In this document: positions 1-14,435 of the stretch, piece after piece
Numbering within the stretch: the stretch's first letter is position 1
How the letters are laid out: each line of letters opens with the position of its first letter
From: Mycolicibacillus parakoreensis
GTDB taxonomy: Bacteria > Actinomycetota > Actinomycetes > Mycobacteriales > Mycobacteriaceae
Direction of reading: 5' to 3'
DNA: 64,000 nt
Assembly: GCF_022370835.2 (NCBI RefSeq)
Contig: NZ_CP092365.1
Coordinates: 1,054,001-1,118,000, forward strand
Program-made: the position numbers and the translations under genes
Notes under the pieces: model-generated
Seen by the model: only the letters and a program-made list of their open reading frames with translations
What the model was told of the DNA's origin: nothing
The model's database searches: none

Positions 1-212
<212 letters not shown>

Positions 213-263
213 CGATGGGCGCTTCTGCACAGATAGTCGAGATCAAGCGAAAGGCGGTGTGAC

Positions 264-629
264 ATGGGCGAGTTGAATGTCGACATCGTGGCCGCCGATC
301 GCAGCGTGTGGTCGGGCGAGGCCAGTTTCATCTTCACCCGCACCACGGTCGGGGAGATCGGCATCCTGCCGCAGCACATTCCGCTGGTCGCCGAACTCGT
401 CGAGGACGCGATGGTGCGTGTCGAACGCACTGACGCGGAAGACCTGCGGATCGCGGTGCACGGTGGGTTCCTGTCGGTGACCGAGGAAGGCGTCATCGTC
501 TTGGCCGAGTCCGCCGATTTCGCCGAGGAGATCGACGAGACCACGGCCCGTCACGACTCGCAGTCCAGTGACCCGCGGATCGCCGCCCAGGGGCGCGCCA
601 GGCTGCGCGCACTGGGCGTCCTTGATTAG
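264..629 (+). CDS. atpC: ATP synthase F1 subunit epsilon
   Basis: A 121-residue protein, the usual length for the short mycobacterial epsilon subunit. It carries the N-terminal beta-sandwich of the family ([18 protein letters not shown], then [16 protein letters not shown]). The C-terminal helical part is short, as is typical in mycobacteria. Epsilon belongs to the central stalk of ATP synthase, couples rotation to catalysis and restrains ATP hydrolysis. It is the last gene of the atp operon, directly after atpD. The ATG at 264 follows a purine-rich GGCGG stretch. Confidence 0.95.
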   Translation: MGELNVDIVAADRSVWSGEASFIFTRTTVGEIGILPQHIPLVAELVEDAMVRVERTDAEDLRIAVHGGFLSVTEEGVIVLAESADFAEEIDETTARHDSQSSDPRIAAQGRARLRALGVLD

Positions 630-643
630 CGGGGTGTGAGCCG

Positions 644-1084
644 ATGAGCGCGTCCATGGTCGGCATGGTCGTGCTCGTCGTCGTGCTGGTGGTCGCGCTG
701 GCCGCCTTGAGTTACCGGCTGTGGAAGCTGCGCCAAGGCGGCACCGCGGGCATCATGCGCGATATCCCCGCGGTGGCCGGCCACGGGTGGCGCCACGGCG
801 TGATCCGGTACCGCGGCGGCGAAGCCGCGTTCTATCGGTTGTCGAGCGTGCGGCTCTGGCCGGATCGGCGGCTCAGCCGGCGTGGCATCGAGATCGTGTC
901 CCGGCGTGCCCCGCGGGGCGACGAATTCGACATCATGACCGACGAGATCACCATCCTGGCCGTCCACGACACCGGTCAGGGTGGGGCCGACTACGAGATC
1001 GCGTTCGACCGCGGCGCGCTGACCGCGTTCCTGTCGTGGCTGGAGTCGCGGCCCTCACCGCGGGCGCGGCGGCGCACCACCTGA
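644..1084 (+). CDS. DUF2550 family membrane-anchored protein
   Basis: A 146-residue protein with one N-terminal hydrophobic segment (about residues 5-25, VGMVVLVVVLVVALAALSY) followed by a basic, soluble domain. It matches the DUF2550 family, found next to atpC in mycobacteria (Rv1312 in M. tuberculosis). It begins 14 bases after the atpC stop, so it is probably read from the atp operon. Its function is unknown; the single anchor suggests a cytoplasmic-membrane protein. The family call rests on order, length and sequence pattern. Confidence 0.8.
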   Translation: MSASMVGMVVLVVVLVVALAALSYRLWKLRQGGTAGIMRDIPAVAGHGWRHGVIRYRGGEAAFYRLSSVRLWPDRRLSRRGIEIVSRRAPRGDEFDIMTDEITILAVHDTGQGGADYEIAFDRGALTAFLSWLESRPSPRARRRTT

Positions 1085-1087
1085 GCG

Positions 1088-1687
1088 TCAGCGCTTCGGT
1101 TTGTCGGGCTTGTCGCTGCGTTGGCCGCCGGGTTGCCACAGCACGTCTCCGCCGGGGTTGGCCACCCGGCACAGGATGAACAGCAGGTCCGACAGCCGGT
1201 TCAAGTACTTCGCCGGCAGCACATTGGTGTCGTCGGGGTGGGCGTCGACCGCGGCCCACGCCGCCCGTTCGGCGCGGCGCACCGCGGTGCGCGCCACATG
1301 CAGCAACGCCGACAACGGTGAGCCGCCCGGCAGGATGAACGAGTTCAGCGGGCTCAACTCCGCGTTGTAGCGGTCGCACCAGTCTTCCAACCGGTCGATG
1401 TAGTCCTGGGTCACCCGCAGCGGGGGGATCTTCGGGTCCTCCACCACCGGGGTCGCCAGGTCGGCGCCGGCGTCGAACAGTTCGTTTTGGATCTGGCCCA
1501 AGGTGGCGGCCATCGTCTCGTCGGGGGCGCCGAGGGCCAGGGCGGTGCCGATGGCCGCATTGGCCTCTTCGCAGTCGGCGTAGGCCGCCAATCGGGTGTC
1601 GTTTTTGCTGACCCGGGAAAAATCGCTCAACCCGGTGGTTCCGTCATCACCGGTGCGGGTGTAAACGCGCGTCACATGAATGGCCAT
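1088..1687 (-). CDS. Cob(I)alamin adenosyltransferase, PduO type
   Basis: A 199-residue protein that begins MAIHVTRVYTRTGDDGTTGL, the N-terminal ATP-binding signature of PduO-type ATP:corrinoid adenosyltransferases. The second family motif, basic and rich in Arg, is visible as ARTAVRRAERAAW near residue 140. The enzyme transfers the 5'-deoxyadenosyl group of ATP to cob(I)alamin to make adenosylcobalamin. I chose the internal ATG at 1687 because the family N-terminus starts there; an in-frame upstream start at 1720 adds an unrelated extension. It is convergent with the DUF2550 gene and divergent from murA, as Rv1314c is in M. tuberculosis. Confidence 0.88.
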   Translation of the reverse strand: MAIHVTRVYTRTGDDGTTGLSDFSRVSKNDTRLAAYADCEEANAAIGTALALGAPDETMAATLGQIQNELFDAGADLATPVVEDPKIPPLRVTQDYIDRLEDWCDRYNAELSPLNSFILPGGSPLSALLHVARTAVRRAERAAWAAVDAHPDDTNVLPAKYLNRLSDLLFILCRVANPGGDVLWQPGGQRSDKPDKPKR

Positions 1688-1740
1688 GAGGAAACCGTAC
1701 CGGGACGCCCGACCGGGCACCGAGGCCGGCGGCCCTTCAT

Positions 1741-1746
1741 TACACT
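1741..1746 (+). promoter_or_regulatory. Putative -10 element of a leaderless murA promoter
   Basis: The hexamer TACACT fits the mycobacterial TANNNT -10 consensus and ends exactly six bases before the GTG start of murA at 1753. That spacing places transcription initiation on the start codon, the usual geometry of leaderless mycobacterial mRNAs, and no Shine-Dalgarno sequence precedes the GTG. The site is seen in the sequence; its activity is inferred. Confidence 0.45.
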
Positions 1747-1752
1747 AACCGC

Positions 1753-3009
1753 GTGGCGGAGCGATTCCTGGTGACCGGCGGCGGACGTCTGGTCGGTGAA
1801 GTGGCCGTTGGTGGCGCCAAAAATAGCGTGCTGAAATTGATGGCGGCCGCATTGCTCGCGGAGGGCACCAGCACCATCACCAACTGCCCCGAGATCCTCG
1901 ACGTGCCGTTGATGGCCGAAGTGTTGCGCGGGTTGGGCGCGACCGTCGAATTGGACGGTGAGACCGTGCGGATCACCTCCCCGGATGAGTTGAAATACGA
2001 TGCCGATTTCGCCGCGGTGCGCCAATTCCGGGCGTCGGTGTGTGTGTTGGGGCCGCTGGTGGGCCGGTGCAAGCGGGCCAAGGTGGCGTTGCCCGGCGGC
2101 GACGCGATCGGGTCGCGGCCGTTGGACATGCACCAGGCCGGTCTGCGCCAGCTCGGCGCGCGGTGCAACATCGAGCACGGCTGTGTGGTCGCCGAAGCCG
2201 ACTCCTTGCACGGCGCGGAGATTCAACTGGAGTTCCCCTCGGTCGGGGCGACCGAGAACATCCTGATGGCTGCGGTGCTGGCCACCGGGGTGACGGTGAT
2301 CCACAACGCCGCCCGCGAACCCGACGTGGTGGACCTGTGCACGATGCTCGCCCAGATGGGGGCCCAGATCACCGGGGCCGGGTCGCCGACGTTGACCATC
2401 ACCGGAGTGCCGCGGCTACACCCCACCGAGCACCGGGTGATCGGGGATCGCATCGTGGCCGCCACCTGGGGCATCGGTGCGGCGATGACCCGCGGGGACG
2501 TCACCGTCGCCGGGGTCGACCCGGCGCACCTACAGCTGGTGCTGCACAAGCTCAGCGACGCCGGGGCCACGGTGACCCAGACCGAGAACAGTTTCCGGGT
2601 GGCCCAGTACGAGCGGCCCAAGGCCGTCAATGTGGCGACGCTGCCGTTCCCCGGTTTCCCGACCGACCTGCAGCCGATGGCGATCGCGTTGGCGGCGATC
2701 GCCGACGGCACGTCGATGATCACCGAGAACGTCTTCGAGGCGCGGTTCCGGTTCGTCGAGGAGATGATCCGGTTGGGCGCCGACGCCCGCACCGACGGCC
2801 ACCACGCGGTGGTGCGGGGTTTGGCCCAGCTCTCCAGCGCCCCGGTGTGGTGCTCGGACATCCGGGCCGGCGCCGGGCTGGTGCTGGCCGGGCTGGTCGC
2901 CGACGGCGAGACCGAGGTGCACGACGTCTTCCACATCGATCGCGGTTATCCGAAGTTCGTCGAGAACCTGGTCGGCCTCGGTGTGGAGGTCGAACGCGTC
3001 GTTGGGTAG
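1753..3009 (+). CDS. murA: UDP-N-acetylglucosamine 1-carboxyvinyltransferase
   Basis: A 418-residue EPSP-synthase-fold enzyme that catalyses the first committed step of peptidoglycan synthesis, transfer of enolpyruvate from PEP to UDP-GlcNAc in the cytoplasm. The N-terminal substrate loop ([16 protein letters not shown], residues 20-35) is present. In the active-site loop [13 protein letters not shown] the residue aligned with the catalytic Cys of E. coli MurA is Asp117. This Cys-to-Asp change is the known mycobacterial trait that makes the enzyme insensitive to fosfomycin. The GTG start at 1753 gives the correct N-terminus ([10 protein letters not shown]). The rrn operon follows, the arrangement known for mycobacterial rrnA. 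Confidence 0.97.
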   Translation: MAERFLVTGGGRLVGEVAVGGAKNSVLKLMAAALLAEGTSTITNCPEILDVPLMAEVLRGLGATVELDGETVRITSPDELKYDADFAAVRQFRASVCVLGPLVGRCKRAKVALPGGDAIGSRPLDMHQAGLRQLGARCNIEHGCVVAEADSLHGAEIQLEFPSVGATENILMAAVLATGVTVIHNAAREPDVVDLCTMLAQMGAQITGAGSPTLTITGVPRLHPTEHRVIGDRIVAATWGIGAAMTRGDVTVAGVDPAHLQLVLHKLSDAGATVTQTENSFRVAQYERPKAVNVATLPFPGFPTDLQPMAIALAAIADGTSMITENVFEARFRFVEEMIRLGADARTDGHHAVVRGLAQLSSAPVWCSDIRAGAGLVLAGLVADGETEVHDVFHIDRGYPKFVENLVGLGVEVERVVG

Positions 3010-3078
3010 GATGGTCGCCAGATCACACCGGCCCCGGTCGGTGCGATATGGCCCGGCCCGCCAACCCGACGACCGCAG

Positions 3079-3107
3079 TTGACGGTTTGTCATTAACGGT
3101 GTACGCT
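3079..3107 (+). promoter_or_regulatory. rrn operon promoter (PCL1-like)
   Basis: A -35 TTGACG (3079-3084) and a -10 TACGCT (3102-3107) are separated by 17 bases. The following GGCCGGGTTGCCC matches the conserved leader motif seen just after the PCL1 promoter of mycobacterial rrnA operons. The predicted start is near 3114, about 170 bases before mature 16S. Further promoters in the 3010-3078 stretch cannot be excluded but none is clear. Confidence 0.75.
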
Positions 3108-3132
3108 GGCCGGGTTGCCCAAAACAGGGTGT

Positions 3133-3160
3133 GTTGTTTGAGAACTCAATAGTGTGTTTG
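3133..3160 (+). promoter_or_regulatory. rrn leader antitermination (nut-like) region
   Basis: The segment around GTTGTTTGAGAACTCAATAG is the conserved actinobacterial rrn leader element associated with Nus-factor antitermination. It lies between the promoter and 16S. The rest of the leader to 3283 is T- and G-rich and holds no open gene that I would support; it should contain the RNase III processing stalk. Confidence 0.6.
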
Positions 3161-3283
3161 GTGGTTTTTGTTTGTTGTTGTTTTTTGCCATGCCTTTGGC
3201 CGCCCCGTGGTTGGGGGTGTGGTGTTTTTTTGCCAGAGTTTTCTGGTTTGTTGTCAGGTATTTCTGAATGGCCTTTTGAGAGG

Positions 3284-8330
<5,047 letters not shown>

Positions 8331-8423
8331 CCAAAACCGCAACCACACCACACAACCCACACCACACCCCCAAAGCCCCACACAAAACAAAACAAGGGGC
8401 CCCACCACAAAAAGAAAATAAAG

Positions 8424-8539
8424 TTACGGCGGACACAGCGACAGGGAAACGCCCGGCCCCATCCCGAACCCGGAAGCTAAGCCTGCCAGCGCCGATGATA
8501 CTACCCAACCCGGGTGGAAAAGTAGGACACCGCCGAACA
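8424..8539 (+). rRNA. rrf: 5S ribosomal RNA
   Basis: The sequence runs from TTACGGCGGACACAGCGAC to GGACACCGCCGAACA, about 116 nucleotides, with the conserved CCCGAACCCGGAAGCTAAG core. The ends GGCGG and CCGCC pair to form helix I. It lies about 93 bases after 23S; the A- and C-rich spacer between them holds no tRNA. Confidence 0.95.
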
Positions 8540-8547
8540 CACATTAA

Positions 8548-8581
8548 CCTGTGCCCCCCGAATTCGTTCGGGGGGCACAGG
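8548..8581 (+). terminator. Intrinsic-type terminator of the rrn operon
   Basis: A perfect 15-bp inverted repeat, arms at 8548-8562 and 8567-8581, encloses a four-base TTCG loop, so the RNA folds into a very stable UUCG-capped hairpin 9 bases after 5S. No U-tract follows, which is common for mycobacterial terminators. The hairpin is seen directly; its terminator role is inferred from position. Confidence 0.8.
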
Positions 8582-8769
8582 CATATTCGCAGCCCGGTCA
8601 TAGAGTCGAAACTCTGAAAACACGTATCCGATACGCATCCCGGAATTGTCGATCACTTCCGGCCGGGCTGGCCGCCGTCGGAATTCGTTTCGGGTGGGCA
8701 CCCCGAAGCCGGTGTGCGAGAAAGCCGTATCCTTGATTGACCGGGCAACGAAAACGGAAGGCGGTACAG

Positions 8770-9582
8770 GTGAGCCAAGGCAGCGGTGGGGAACGGCGGC
8801 CGCGCTCGGGCGGCCCTCAACGCGGCCCGCGCCCGCGACCGCAGCCGCCGCGCAGCTCCGGTCCCGGCCGGGCCGGCCGCGCACAGCCGCACCCCGCCGC
8901 GCGTGCCCAGAGCGCGCCGCACGAAGGCCCGGCGATCCCGCCCGAGGTGCAAGCCAAGCAACTGGCGCCCGAGGTACGCCGCGAGCTGTCCACGCTGGAC
9001 CGCTCGACCGCCGACACCGTGGCGCGACACCTGGTGGCCGCCGGGACGCTGCTCGACGAGGACCCCGAGGCGGCGTTGCAGCACGCCCGCGCCGCCCGGG
9101 CACGCGCGGCCCGGATCGCCGCGGTGCGCGAAGCGGTGGGGATCGCCGCCTACCACTGCGGCGACTGGGCGCAGGCGCTGGCCGAACTGCGGGCCGCACG
9201 GCGGATGGGCAGCACATCCCCGCTGCTGCCGCTGGTCGCCGACTGTGAACGCGGTCTCGGGCGGCCGCAGCGGGCCATCGAGGTGGCCCGCGGTCCGGAA
9301 GCGGCCGAACTCACCGGCGACGAGGCCGACGAACTGCGGATCGTCGCGGCGGGCGCGCGCGCCGACCTCGGCCAGCTCGACGCCGCACTGGCGGTGCTGA
9401 CCACCCCGCAGATCGATCCCGACCGCACCGGGGCGATCGCGGCCCGGCTCTACTACGCCCACGCCGAGATCCTGCTGGCCCTGCAGCGCACCGAGGAGGC
9501 GCTGCAGTGGTTTCTGCGCTGCGCGGCCGCCGACATCGACGGGGTGACCGACGCCGAAGAGCGCATCGGCGAGCTGAGCTGA
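8770..9582 (+). CDS. Tetratricopeptide-repeat protein (Rv1691-like)
   Basis: A 270-residue protein. The first 60 residues are an Arg/Pro/Gly-rich low-complexity tail (RPRSGGPQRGPRPRPQPP). The rest is a helical array of TPR-like repeats (LLDEDPEAALQHARAARARA, AYHCGDWAQALAELRAA, ALQRTEEALQWFLRCAA). Helical repeats of this type usually bind partner proteins. The GTG at 8770 is preferred because GGAAGG lies about eight bases upstream; a TTG at 8737 is in frame but lacks such a site. The gene matches the position of Rv1691 and begins the Rv1691-Rv1700 block. Its partner is unknown. Confidence 0.8.
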   Translation: MSQGSGGERRPRSGGPQRGPRPRPQPPRSSGPGRAGRAQPHPAARAQSAPHEGPAIPPEVQAKQLAPEVRRELSTLDRSTADTVARHLVAAGTLLDEDPEAALQHARAARARAARIAAVREAVGIAAYHCGDWAQALAELRAARRMGSTSPLLPLVADCERGLGRPQRAIEVARGPEAAELTGDEADELRIVAAGARADLGQLDAALAVLTTPQIDPDRTGAIAARLYYAHAEILLALQRTEEALQWFLRCAAADIDGVTDAEERIGELS

Positions 9583-9583
9583 C

Positions 9584-10609
9584 ATGGCCACTCTCCTCGA
9601 CGCCCATGACTGTCTGCTGCTCGACCTCGACGGCACGGTGTTTCGCGGCCACCGCCCCACCGAGGGGGCGGTGGAGGCGCTGCGGACCGCGCCGGCCCGC
9701 GCCCTGTTCGTCACCAACAACGCCTCCCGCAGCGCCGCGCAGGTCGCCGACCATCTGCGTGAGCTGGGGTTCGAGGCCGCCGCCGAGGACGTCGTCACCA
9801 GCGCGCAGAGCGCGGCACACCTGTTGGCGCGCCGGCTCGATCCCGGGGCACCGGTCCTGGTCGTCGGCACCGATTCGCTGGCGGCCGAGATCCGCGCCGT
9901 CGGGCTGACACCGGTACGCCGGTTCGCCGAGGACCCGGTGGCCGTGGTGCAGGGGCACTCGCCGGACACCGGCTGGGCGCAGCTGGCCGAGGCCGCGCTG
10001 GCGGTGCGGTCCGGGGCGCTGTGGGTGGCGTCCAACGTCGACCGCACCCTGCCCTCGGAGCGGGGCCTGCTGCCCGGCAACGGTGCGATGGTCGCCGCGC
10101 TGCGGGCCGCCACCGACACCGACCCCCAGGTGGCCGGCAAACCGGCACCGACGCTGTTGACCGACGCGTTGGCGCGCGGACGGTTCGCCAGCCCGTTGGT
10201 CGTCGGTGACCGGCTCGACACCGACATCGCCGGGGCGAACGCGAGCGGCTTGCCCAGCCTGATGGTGCTCACGGGGGTCAATTCCGCGCGTGACGCGGTG
10301 TTCGCCGACCCCGATCAGCGCCCCACCTACCTGGGTGCCGATCTGCGCGCGTTGCATCGGGGCGCCGAGACGGTGGCCGTCGCGGCGCAGCCGGGGTGGC
10401 GGGTCACCGTCGAGGAGACGACGGTGACCGTGACGCGGGCTGCCGATCACCGTGCCGAGGACCCGCTGTCGGTGGTGCGGGCGGTGGCCCGCGCGATCTG
10501 GGACGCCGAGTCGCGGGGGCGCCCCCACACGGTCCTGGCCGGCGACGACGCCGCGCGCGCGGCGCTGCAGCGCTGGTCGCTGCTCGCCGACCCCGATCGA
10601 CTAGCGTGA
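9584..10609 (+). CDS. HAD-IIA family phosphatase (Rv1692-like)
   Basis: A 341-residue hydrolase of the haloacid dehalogenase superfamily. Motif I is LLDLDGTVFRG with nucleophile Asp14 and Asp16, motif II is FVTNNAS, and the C-terminal metal motif is VVGDRLDTDIAGA. The large cap between motifs II and III places it in the NagD-like class IIA. In M. tuberculosis the Rv1692 orthologue is reported as a glycerol-phosphate phosphatase, so a role in recycling polar lipid headgroups is plausible. The ATG at 9584 follows the TPR gene stop directly, suggesting coupled translation. Confidence 0.88.
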   Translation: MATLLDAHDCLLLDLDGTVFRGHRPTEGAVEALRTAPARALFVTNNASRSAAQVADHLRELGFEAAAEDVVTSAQSAAHLLARRLDPGAPVLVVGTDSLAAEIRAVGLTPVRRFAEDPVAVVQGHSPDTGWAQLAEAALAVRSGALWVASNVDRTLPSERGLLPGNGAMVAALRAATDTDPQVAGKPAPTLLTDALARGRFASPLVVGDRLDTDIAGANASGLPSLMVLTGVNSARDAVFADPDQRPTYLGADLRALHRGAETVAVAAQPGWRVTVEETTVTVTRAADHRAEDPLSVVRAVARAIWDAESRGRPHTVLAGDDAARAALQRWSLLADPDRLA

Positions 10610-10617
10610 GACCCGTC

Positions 10618-10788
10618 ATGAGTACCGACCCCGACCAGATTCGCGCCCAGATCGATGCACTCCTTGCCCCGCTGCCCGACGGTGACGATCCCGCCCTGGC
10701 CGACTCCGACCTGGCCGGCATCGCGCGCCGGCTCTCCGAGGCGCACGATGTGCTGGTCCAGGCCCTGGAATCGGTGGAGAAAGGCTGA
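10618..10788 (+). CDS. Small conserved protein (Rv1693-like)
   Basis: A 56-residue acidic protein, MSTDPDQIRAQIDALLAP to QALESVEKG. It looks mainly helical with heptad-like hydrophobic spacing (IARRLSEAHDVLVQALESV), so it may form a short coiled coil. It sits between the HAD phosphatase and tlyA exactly as Rv1693 does in M. tuberculosis. That conservation supports a real gene despite its size. Its function is unknown. Confidence 0.75.
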   Translation: MSTDPDQIRAQIDALLAPLPDGDDPALADSDLAGIARRLSEAHDVLVQALESVEKG

Positions 10789-10795
10789 GTGTGTT

Positions 10796-11605
10796 GTGGC
10801 GCGGCGCGTCCGTGTTGACGCCGAACTGGTCCGACGGGGACTGGCCCGGTCCCGCCAGCAGGCCGCGGAATTGATCGGCGCCGGCAAGGTCAGCATCGAC
10901 GGCATGCCGGCGGTCAAACCGGCCACCGCGGTGGCGCCCACCGCGAACCTCACGGTCGACGCCGCGAACGATCGCCCGTGGGTGTCGCGCGGTGCCCACA
11001 AGCTGATCGGCGCGCTGGAGACCTTCGGTCTCGGCGTCGCGCGGCGACGCTGCCTCGACGCCGGTGCGTCCACCGGCGGGTTCACCGAGGTGCTGCTCGA
11101 CCGCGGTGTCCGCGAAGTGGTGGCCGTCGACGTCGGCTACGGGCAGCTGGCCTGGCCGCTGCGCTCCGATCCGCGGGTGACGGTGCTGGAGCGCACCAAC
11201 GTGCGCAACCTGACCGCCGAGCAAACCGGCGGCGCCGTCGACCTGGTCGTCGCCGACCTGTCGTTCATCTCGCTGGCGACCGTGTTGCCCGCACTGGTCG
11301 GCTGCGCGGCACCCGACGCCGATATCGTGCCCATGGTGAAACCACAATTCGAGGTCGGCAAGGGCCAGGTGGGCCCGGGAGGAGTCGTCCAGGACCCGGC
11401 CCTGCGCCACGCGGCGGTGCTGTCGGTGGCCGACCGTGCCGCCGTGCTGGGCTGGCCGCCCGTCGGGGTGACCGCCAGCCCGCTTCCGGGCCCGTCGGGC
11501 AATGTCGAATATTTTCTGTGGCTGCGCGCGCGCACCGACCACCCGTTGACCGGGGCGGCGCTCGATGACGCCGTGCAGTCCGCCGTCGCGGAAGGACCGC
11601 AATGA
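10796..11605 (+). CDS. tlyA: 16S/23S rRNA (cytidine-2'-O)-methyltransferase TlyA
   Basis: A 269-residue protein with an N-terminal S4 RNA-binding domain (residues 1-60) and a FtsJ-type SAM methyltransferase domain carrying the SAM motif DAGASTGG (residues 88-95). With the GTG start at 10796, the catalytic tetrad falls at K69, D154, K182 and E238, exactly the numbering of M. tuberculosis TlyA, which confirms the start. The enzyme 2'-O-methylates C1409 of 16S and C1920 of 23S rRNA, and loss of these marks gives capreomycin resistance. Its stop overlaps the nadK start by four bases (ATGA). Confidence 0.95.
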   Translation: MARRVRVDAELVRRGLARSRQQAAELIGAGKVSIDGMPAVKPATAVAPTANLTVDAANDRPWVSRGAHKLIGALETFGLGVARRRCLDAGASTGGFTEVLLDRGVREVVAVDVGYGQLAWPLRSDPRVTVLERTNVRNLTAEQTGGAVDLVVADLSFISLATVLPALVGCAAPDADIVPMVKPQFEVGKGQVGPGGVVQDPALRHAAVLSVADRAAVLGWPPVGVTASPLPGPSGNVEYFLWLRARTDHPLTGAALDDAVQSAVAEGPQ

Positions 11606-12525
11606 CCCCAGAGCGCACCATTTTGTTGGTGGTACACACCGGCCGTGAGGATGCGACCGACACCGCGCGCCGAGTGGAGAAGGTCCTCGGTGAGCACGGC
11701 ATCGCGCTGCGGGTGCTCTCCGCGGAGGCCGTCGACCGGGGTGGGCTGCAACTGGCACCCGAGCACACCCGCTCGATGGGCTTCGACATCGAGGTGGTCG
11801 ACGCCGATGATCACGCCGCCCGCGGCTGCGAGCTGGTGTTGGTGCTCGGCGGGGACGGCAGTTTCCTGCGGGCCGCCGAGTTGGCCCACAACGCCGGCAT
11901 CCCGGTGCTCGGCGTCAACCTGGGCCGGATCGGGTTCCTCGCCGAGGCCGAGGCCGAGGCCATCGACGCCGTGCTCGACCATGTCATCGCCCGCGACTAC
12001 CGGGTCGAAGACCGGATGACCCTCGACGTCGCGGTCCGCGCCGGTGGGCAGGTCGTCGACCGCGGGTGGGCGCTGAACGAGGCCAGCCTGGAGAAGGGCC
12101 AGCGCCTCGGGGTGCTCGGCGTGATCGTCGAGGTCGATGCGCGGCCGGTGTCGACGTTCGGCTGCGACGGCGTGCTGGTGTCCACCCCGACCGGGTCGAC
12201 CGCCTACGCGTTCTCCGCGGGTGGTCCGCTTCTGTGGCCCGACCTCGACGCGATCCTGGTCGTGCCCAACAACGCCCACGCCCTGTTCGCCCGCCCGATG
12301 GTGACCAGCCCGCACGCCACGATCGCGATCGAACTGGAGGCCAGCGGCCACGACGCGTTGGTGTTCTGCGACGGGCGCCGCGAGATGCGGGTGCCCGCCG
12401 GCAGCCGCCTGGAGGTCACCTGCGGACGCACCCCGGTCAAATGGGCCCGGTTGGACAGTGCCCCGTTCACCGACCGGTTGGTCCGCAAGTTCCGGCTGCC
12501 GGTCACCGGGTGGCGCGGGCAGTGA
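11602..12525 (+). CDS. nadK: NAD kinase
   Basis: A 307-residue enzyme that phosphorylates NAD+ to NADP+ in the cytoplasm. Family signatures are the [12 protein letters not shown] loop (GGDG at 83-86), [10 protein letters not shown], the NE motif in [10 protein letters not shown], and the Gly-rich [16 protein letters not shown] segment. Its ATG overlaps the tlyA stop, so translation of the two is probably coupled. Order tlyA-nadK-recN is conserved with Rv1694-Rv1696. Confidence 0.95.
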   Translation: MTPERTILLVVHTGREDATDTARRVEKVLGEHGIALRVLSAEAVDRGGLQLAPEHTRSMGFDIEVVDADDHAARGCELVLVLGGDGSFLRAAELAHNAGIPVLGVNLGRIGFLAEAEAEAIDAVLDHVIARDYRVEDRMTLDVAVRAGGQVVDRGWALNEASLEKGQRLGVLGVIVEVDARPVSTFGCDGVLVSTPTGSTAYAFSAGGPLLWPDLDAILVVPNNAHALFARPMVTSPHATIAIELEASGHDALVFCDGRREMRVPAGSRLEVTCGRTPVKWARLDSAPFTDRLVRKFRLPVTGWRGQ

Positions 12526-12535
12526 GGGCACGCCG

Positions 12536-14332
12536 GTGCTGACCGAGATCACGATCGCCTCGCTGGGGGCGATCAGCGCCGCGACCGCGGAGTTCGGTCG
12601 CGGGCTGACCGTGCTGACCGGGGAGACCGGCACCGGCAAGACCATGGTGGTGACCGGCCTGCACCTGCTCGGCGGGGCGCGCGCCGACGCCAACCGGGTC
12701 CGTTCCGGTGCCGACCGTGCCGTGGTCGAGGGCCGCTTCGCCACCGCCGACCTCGATGAGCGGACCGCCCGGCGGGTCGCGGAGATCCTCGACGCCTGCG
12801 GCGGGGACCGCGACGAGGACGGCAGCGTGATCACCTCCCGGTCGGTCAGCCGCGACGGCCGGTCCCGGGCCTACCTGGGCGGGCGCAGCGTGCCGGCCAA
12901 GTCGTTGAGCGGGTTCACCGCAGGCCTGCTCACCCTGCACGGCCAGAACGATCAGCTGCGGCTGATGCGCCCGGAGGAGCAGCGCGGCGCCCTGGACCGC
13001 TACGCCGGGGTCGGCGATGAACTGGAGACCTACCGCAAACTGCGCGACCGCTGGCTGACGGCCCGACGTGACCTCACCGAACGCCGCCTGCGGGCCCGTG
13101 AGCTGGCCCAGGAGGCGGACCGGCTGCAGTTCGCCCTCGAGGAGATCGCCGCGGTCGACCCGCAGCCCGGCGAAGACGACGCCCTCACCACCGACATCCG
13201 CCGCCTCTCCGAACTCGACACCCTGCGCGAGGCGGTCGCCGGGGCGCGCGCGGCACTGGCCGGCACCGATGAGGCCGACGATCCCGCGGCGGTGACACCG
13301 TCGGTGTCGAGCCTGCTGGGGCGGGCGCGCGCGGCGCTGGACGGCGCCGACGACCGGACGCTGCGCGACCTCGCCGACCAGCTCGGGGGAGCGCTGACCG
13401 TCATCGCCGACGTCAGCACCGAACTCGGTGACTACCTGGGTGCGTTGCCCGACGACGCCAGCGCGCTGGACACCAAGTTGGCCCGCCAGGCGGAGCTGCG
13501 CACCCTGACCCGCAAATACGCCGCCAACACCGACGGGGTGCTGGACTGGGCGCGGGAGGCCGGTGACCGGCTGGCCACCCTCGACGTCTCCGAGGAGACC
13601 CTCGCCGAGCTGCAGCGGCGCACCGACGATCTGGCCGCCCAGGTCGGGCAGGCGGCGCTGGCGCTCAGTGCGCTGCGGCACCGCCACGCCGCCGGGCTGG
13701 CCGAGGCGGTCACCGCCGAGCTGGCCGGGCTGGCCATGGCCGACGCCGAGTTCACCGTCGCGGTCACCGCGGTCGCCGCCGCCGACGATGATCCGGCCGC
13801 GCTCACCCTGGACTCCGCAGAACCGGTGCGCGCCGGAGCCGACGGCATCGACCAGGTCGAGTTCGGGTTCACCGCCCACCGGGGGACCACCGTGCTGCCG
13901 TTGGCCAAAAGCGCCTCCGGCGGGGAGCTGTCCCGGGTGATGTTGGCCATCGAGGTGGTGCTGGCCACCGCGATGCACCGCTCGCACGGCACCACGATGG
14001 TCTTCGACGAGATCGACGCCGGGGTGGGCGGGCGCGCCGCCGTGCAGATCGGCCGGCGACTGGCCCGGCTGGCCCGCACCCACCAGGTCATCGTCGTCAC
14101 CCACCTGCCGCAGGTGGCCGCCTACGCCGACGTGCACCTGACGGTGACCGCCGCCGGTGACGACGGGGCCAGCGAGGTGTGCTGCCTCGACACCGACCAA
14201 CGTGTCGCCGAGCTGGCCCGCATGCTCGCCGGCCTCGGCGAATCCGACAGCGGGCGCGCCCACGCACGCGAACTGCTCAGCACCGCCCAGACCGAGATCG
14301 CCGCCCCCGATGCGGCCTCGACCGGCCCCTGA
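12536..14332 (+). CDS. recN: DNA repair protein RecN
   Basis: A 598-residue SMC-like ATPase for double-strand-break repair. The Walker A motif GETGTGKTM lies about 34 residues from the start, an Ala- and Arg-rich coiled-coil region fills the centre, and the ABC signature SASGGELSRVML and Walker B TMVFDEIDAGVGG are in the C-terminal third, as expected for a split-head SMC protein. I chose the GTG at 12536 (VLTEITIASLGAI) because family members start here; an in-frame upstream start would overlap nadK. Confidence 0.93.
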   Translation: MLTEITIASLGAISAATAEFGRGLTVLTGETGTGKTMVVTGLHLLGGARADANRVRSGADRAVVEGRFATADLDERTARRVAEILDACGGDRDEDGSVITSRSVSRDGRSRAYLGGRSVPAKSLSGFTAGLLTLHGQNDQLRLMRPEEQRGALDRYAGVGDELETYRKLRDRWLTARRDLTERRLRARELAQEADRLQFALEEIAAVDPQPGEDDALTTDIRRLSELDTLREAVAGARAALAGTDEADDPAAVTPSVSSLLGRARAALDGADDRTLRDLADQLGGALTVIADVSTELGDYLGALPDDASALDTKLARQAELRTLTRKYAANTDGVLDWAREAGDRLATLDVSEETLAELQRRTDDLAAQVGQAALALSALRHRHAAGLAEAVTAELAGLAMADAEFTVAVTAVAAADDDPAALTLDSAEPVRAGADGIDQVEFGFTAHRGTTVLPLAKSASGGELSRVMLAIEVVLATAMHRSHGTTMVFDEIDAGVGGRAAVQIGRRLARLARTHQVIVVTHLPQVAAYADVHLTVTAAGDDGASEVCCLDTDQRVAELARMLAGLGESDSGRAHARELLSTAQTEIAAPDAASTGP

Positions 14333-14435
14333 CCGCCGTCGCCACCTGTGGCAAATGTGACGCGATATAACTATTGAGGCTGGTGTTACGGCGCGCCTCC
14401 ATGACGGGAGCGGCTTTGGCCGACAGAATCGCCGC

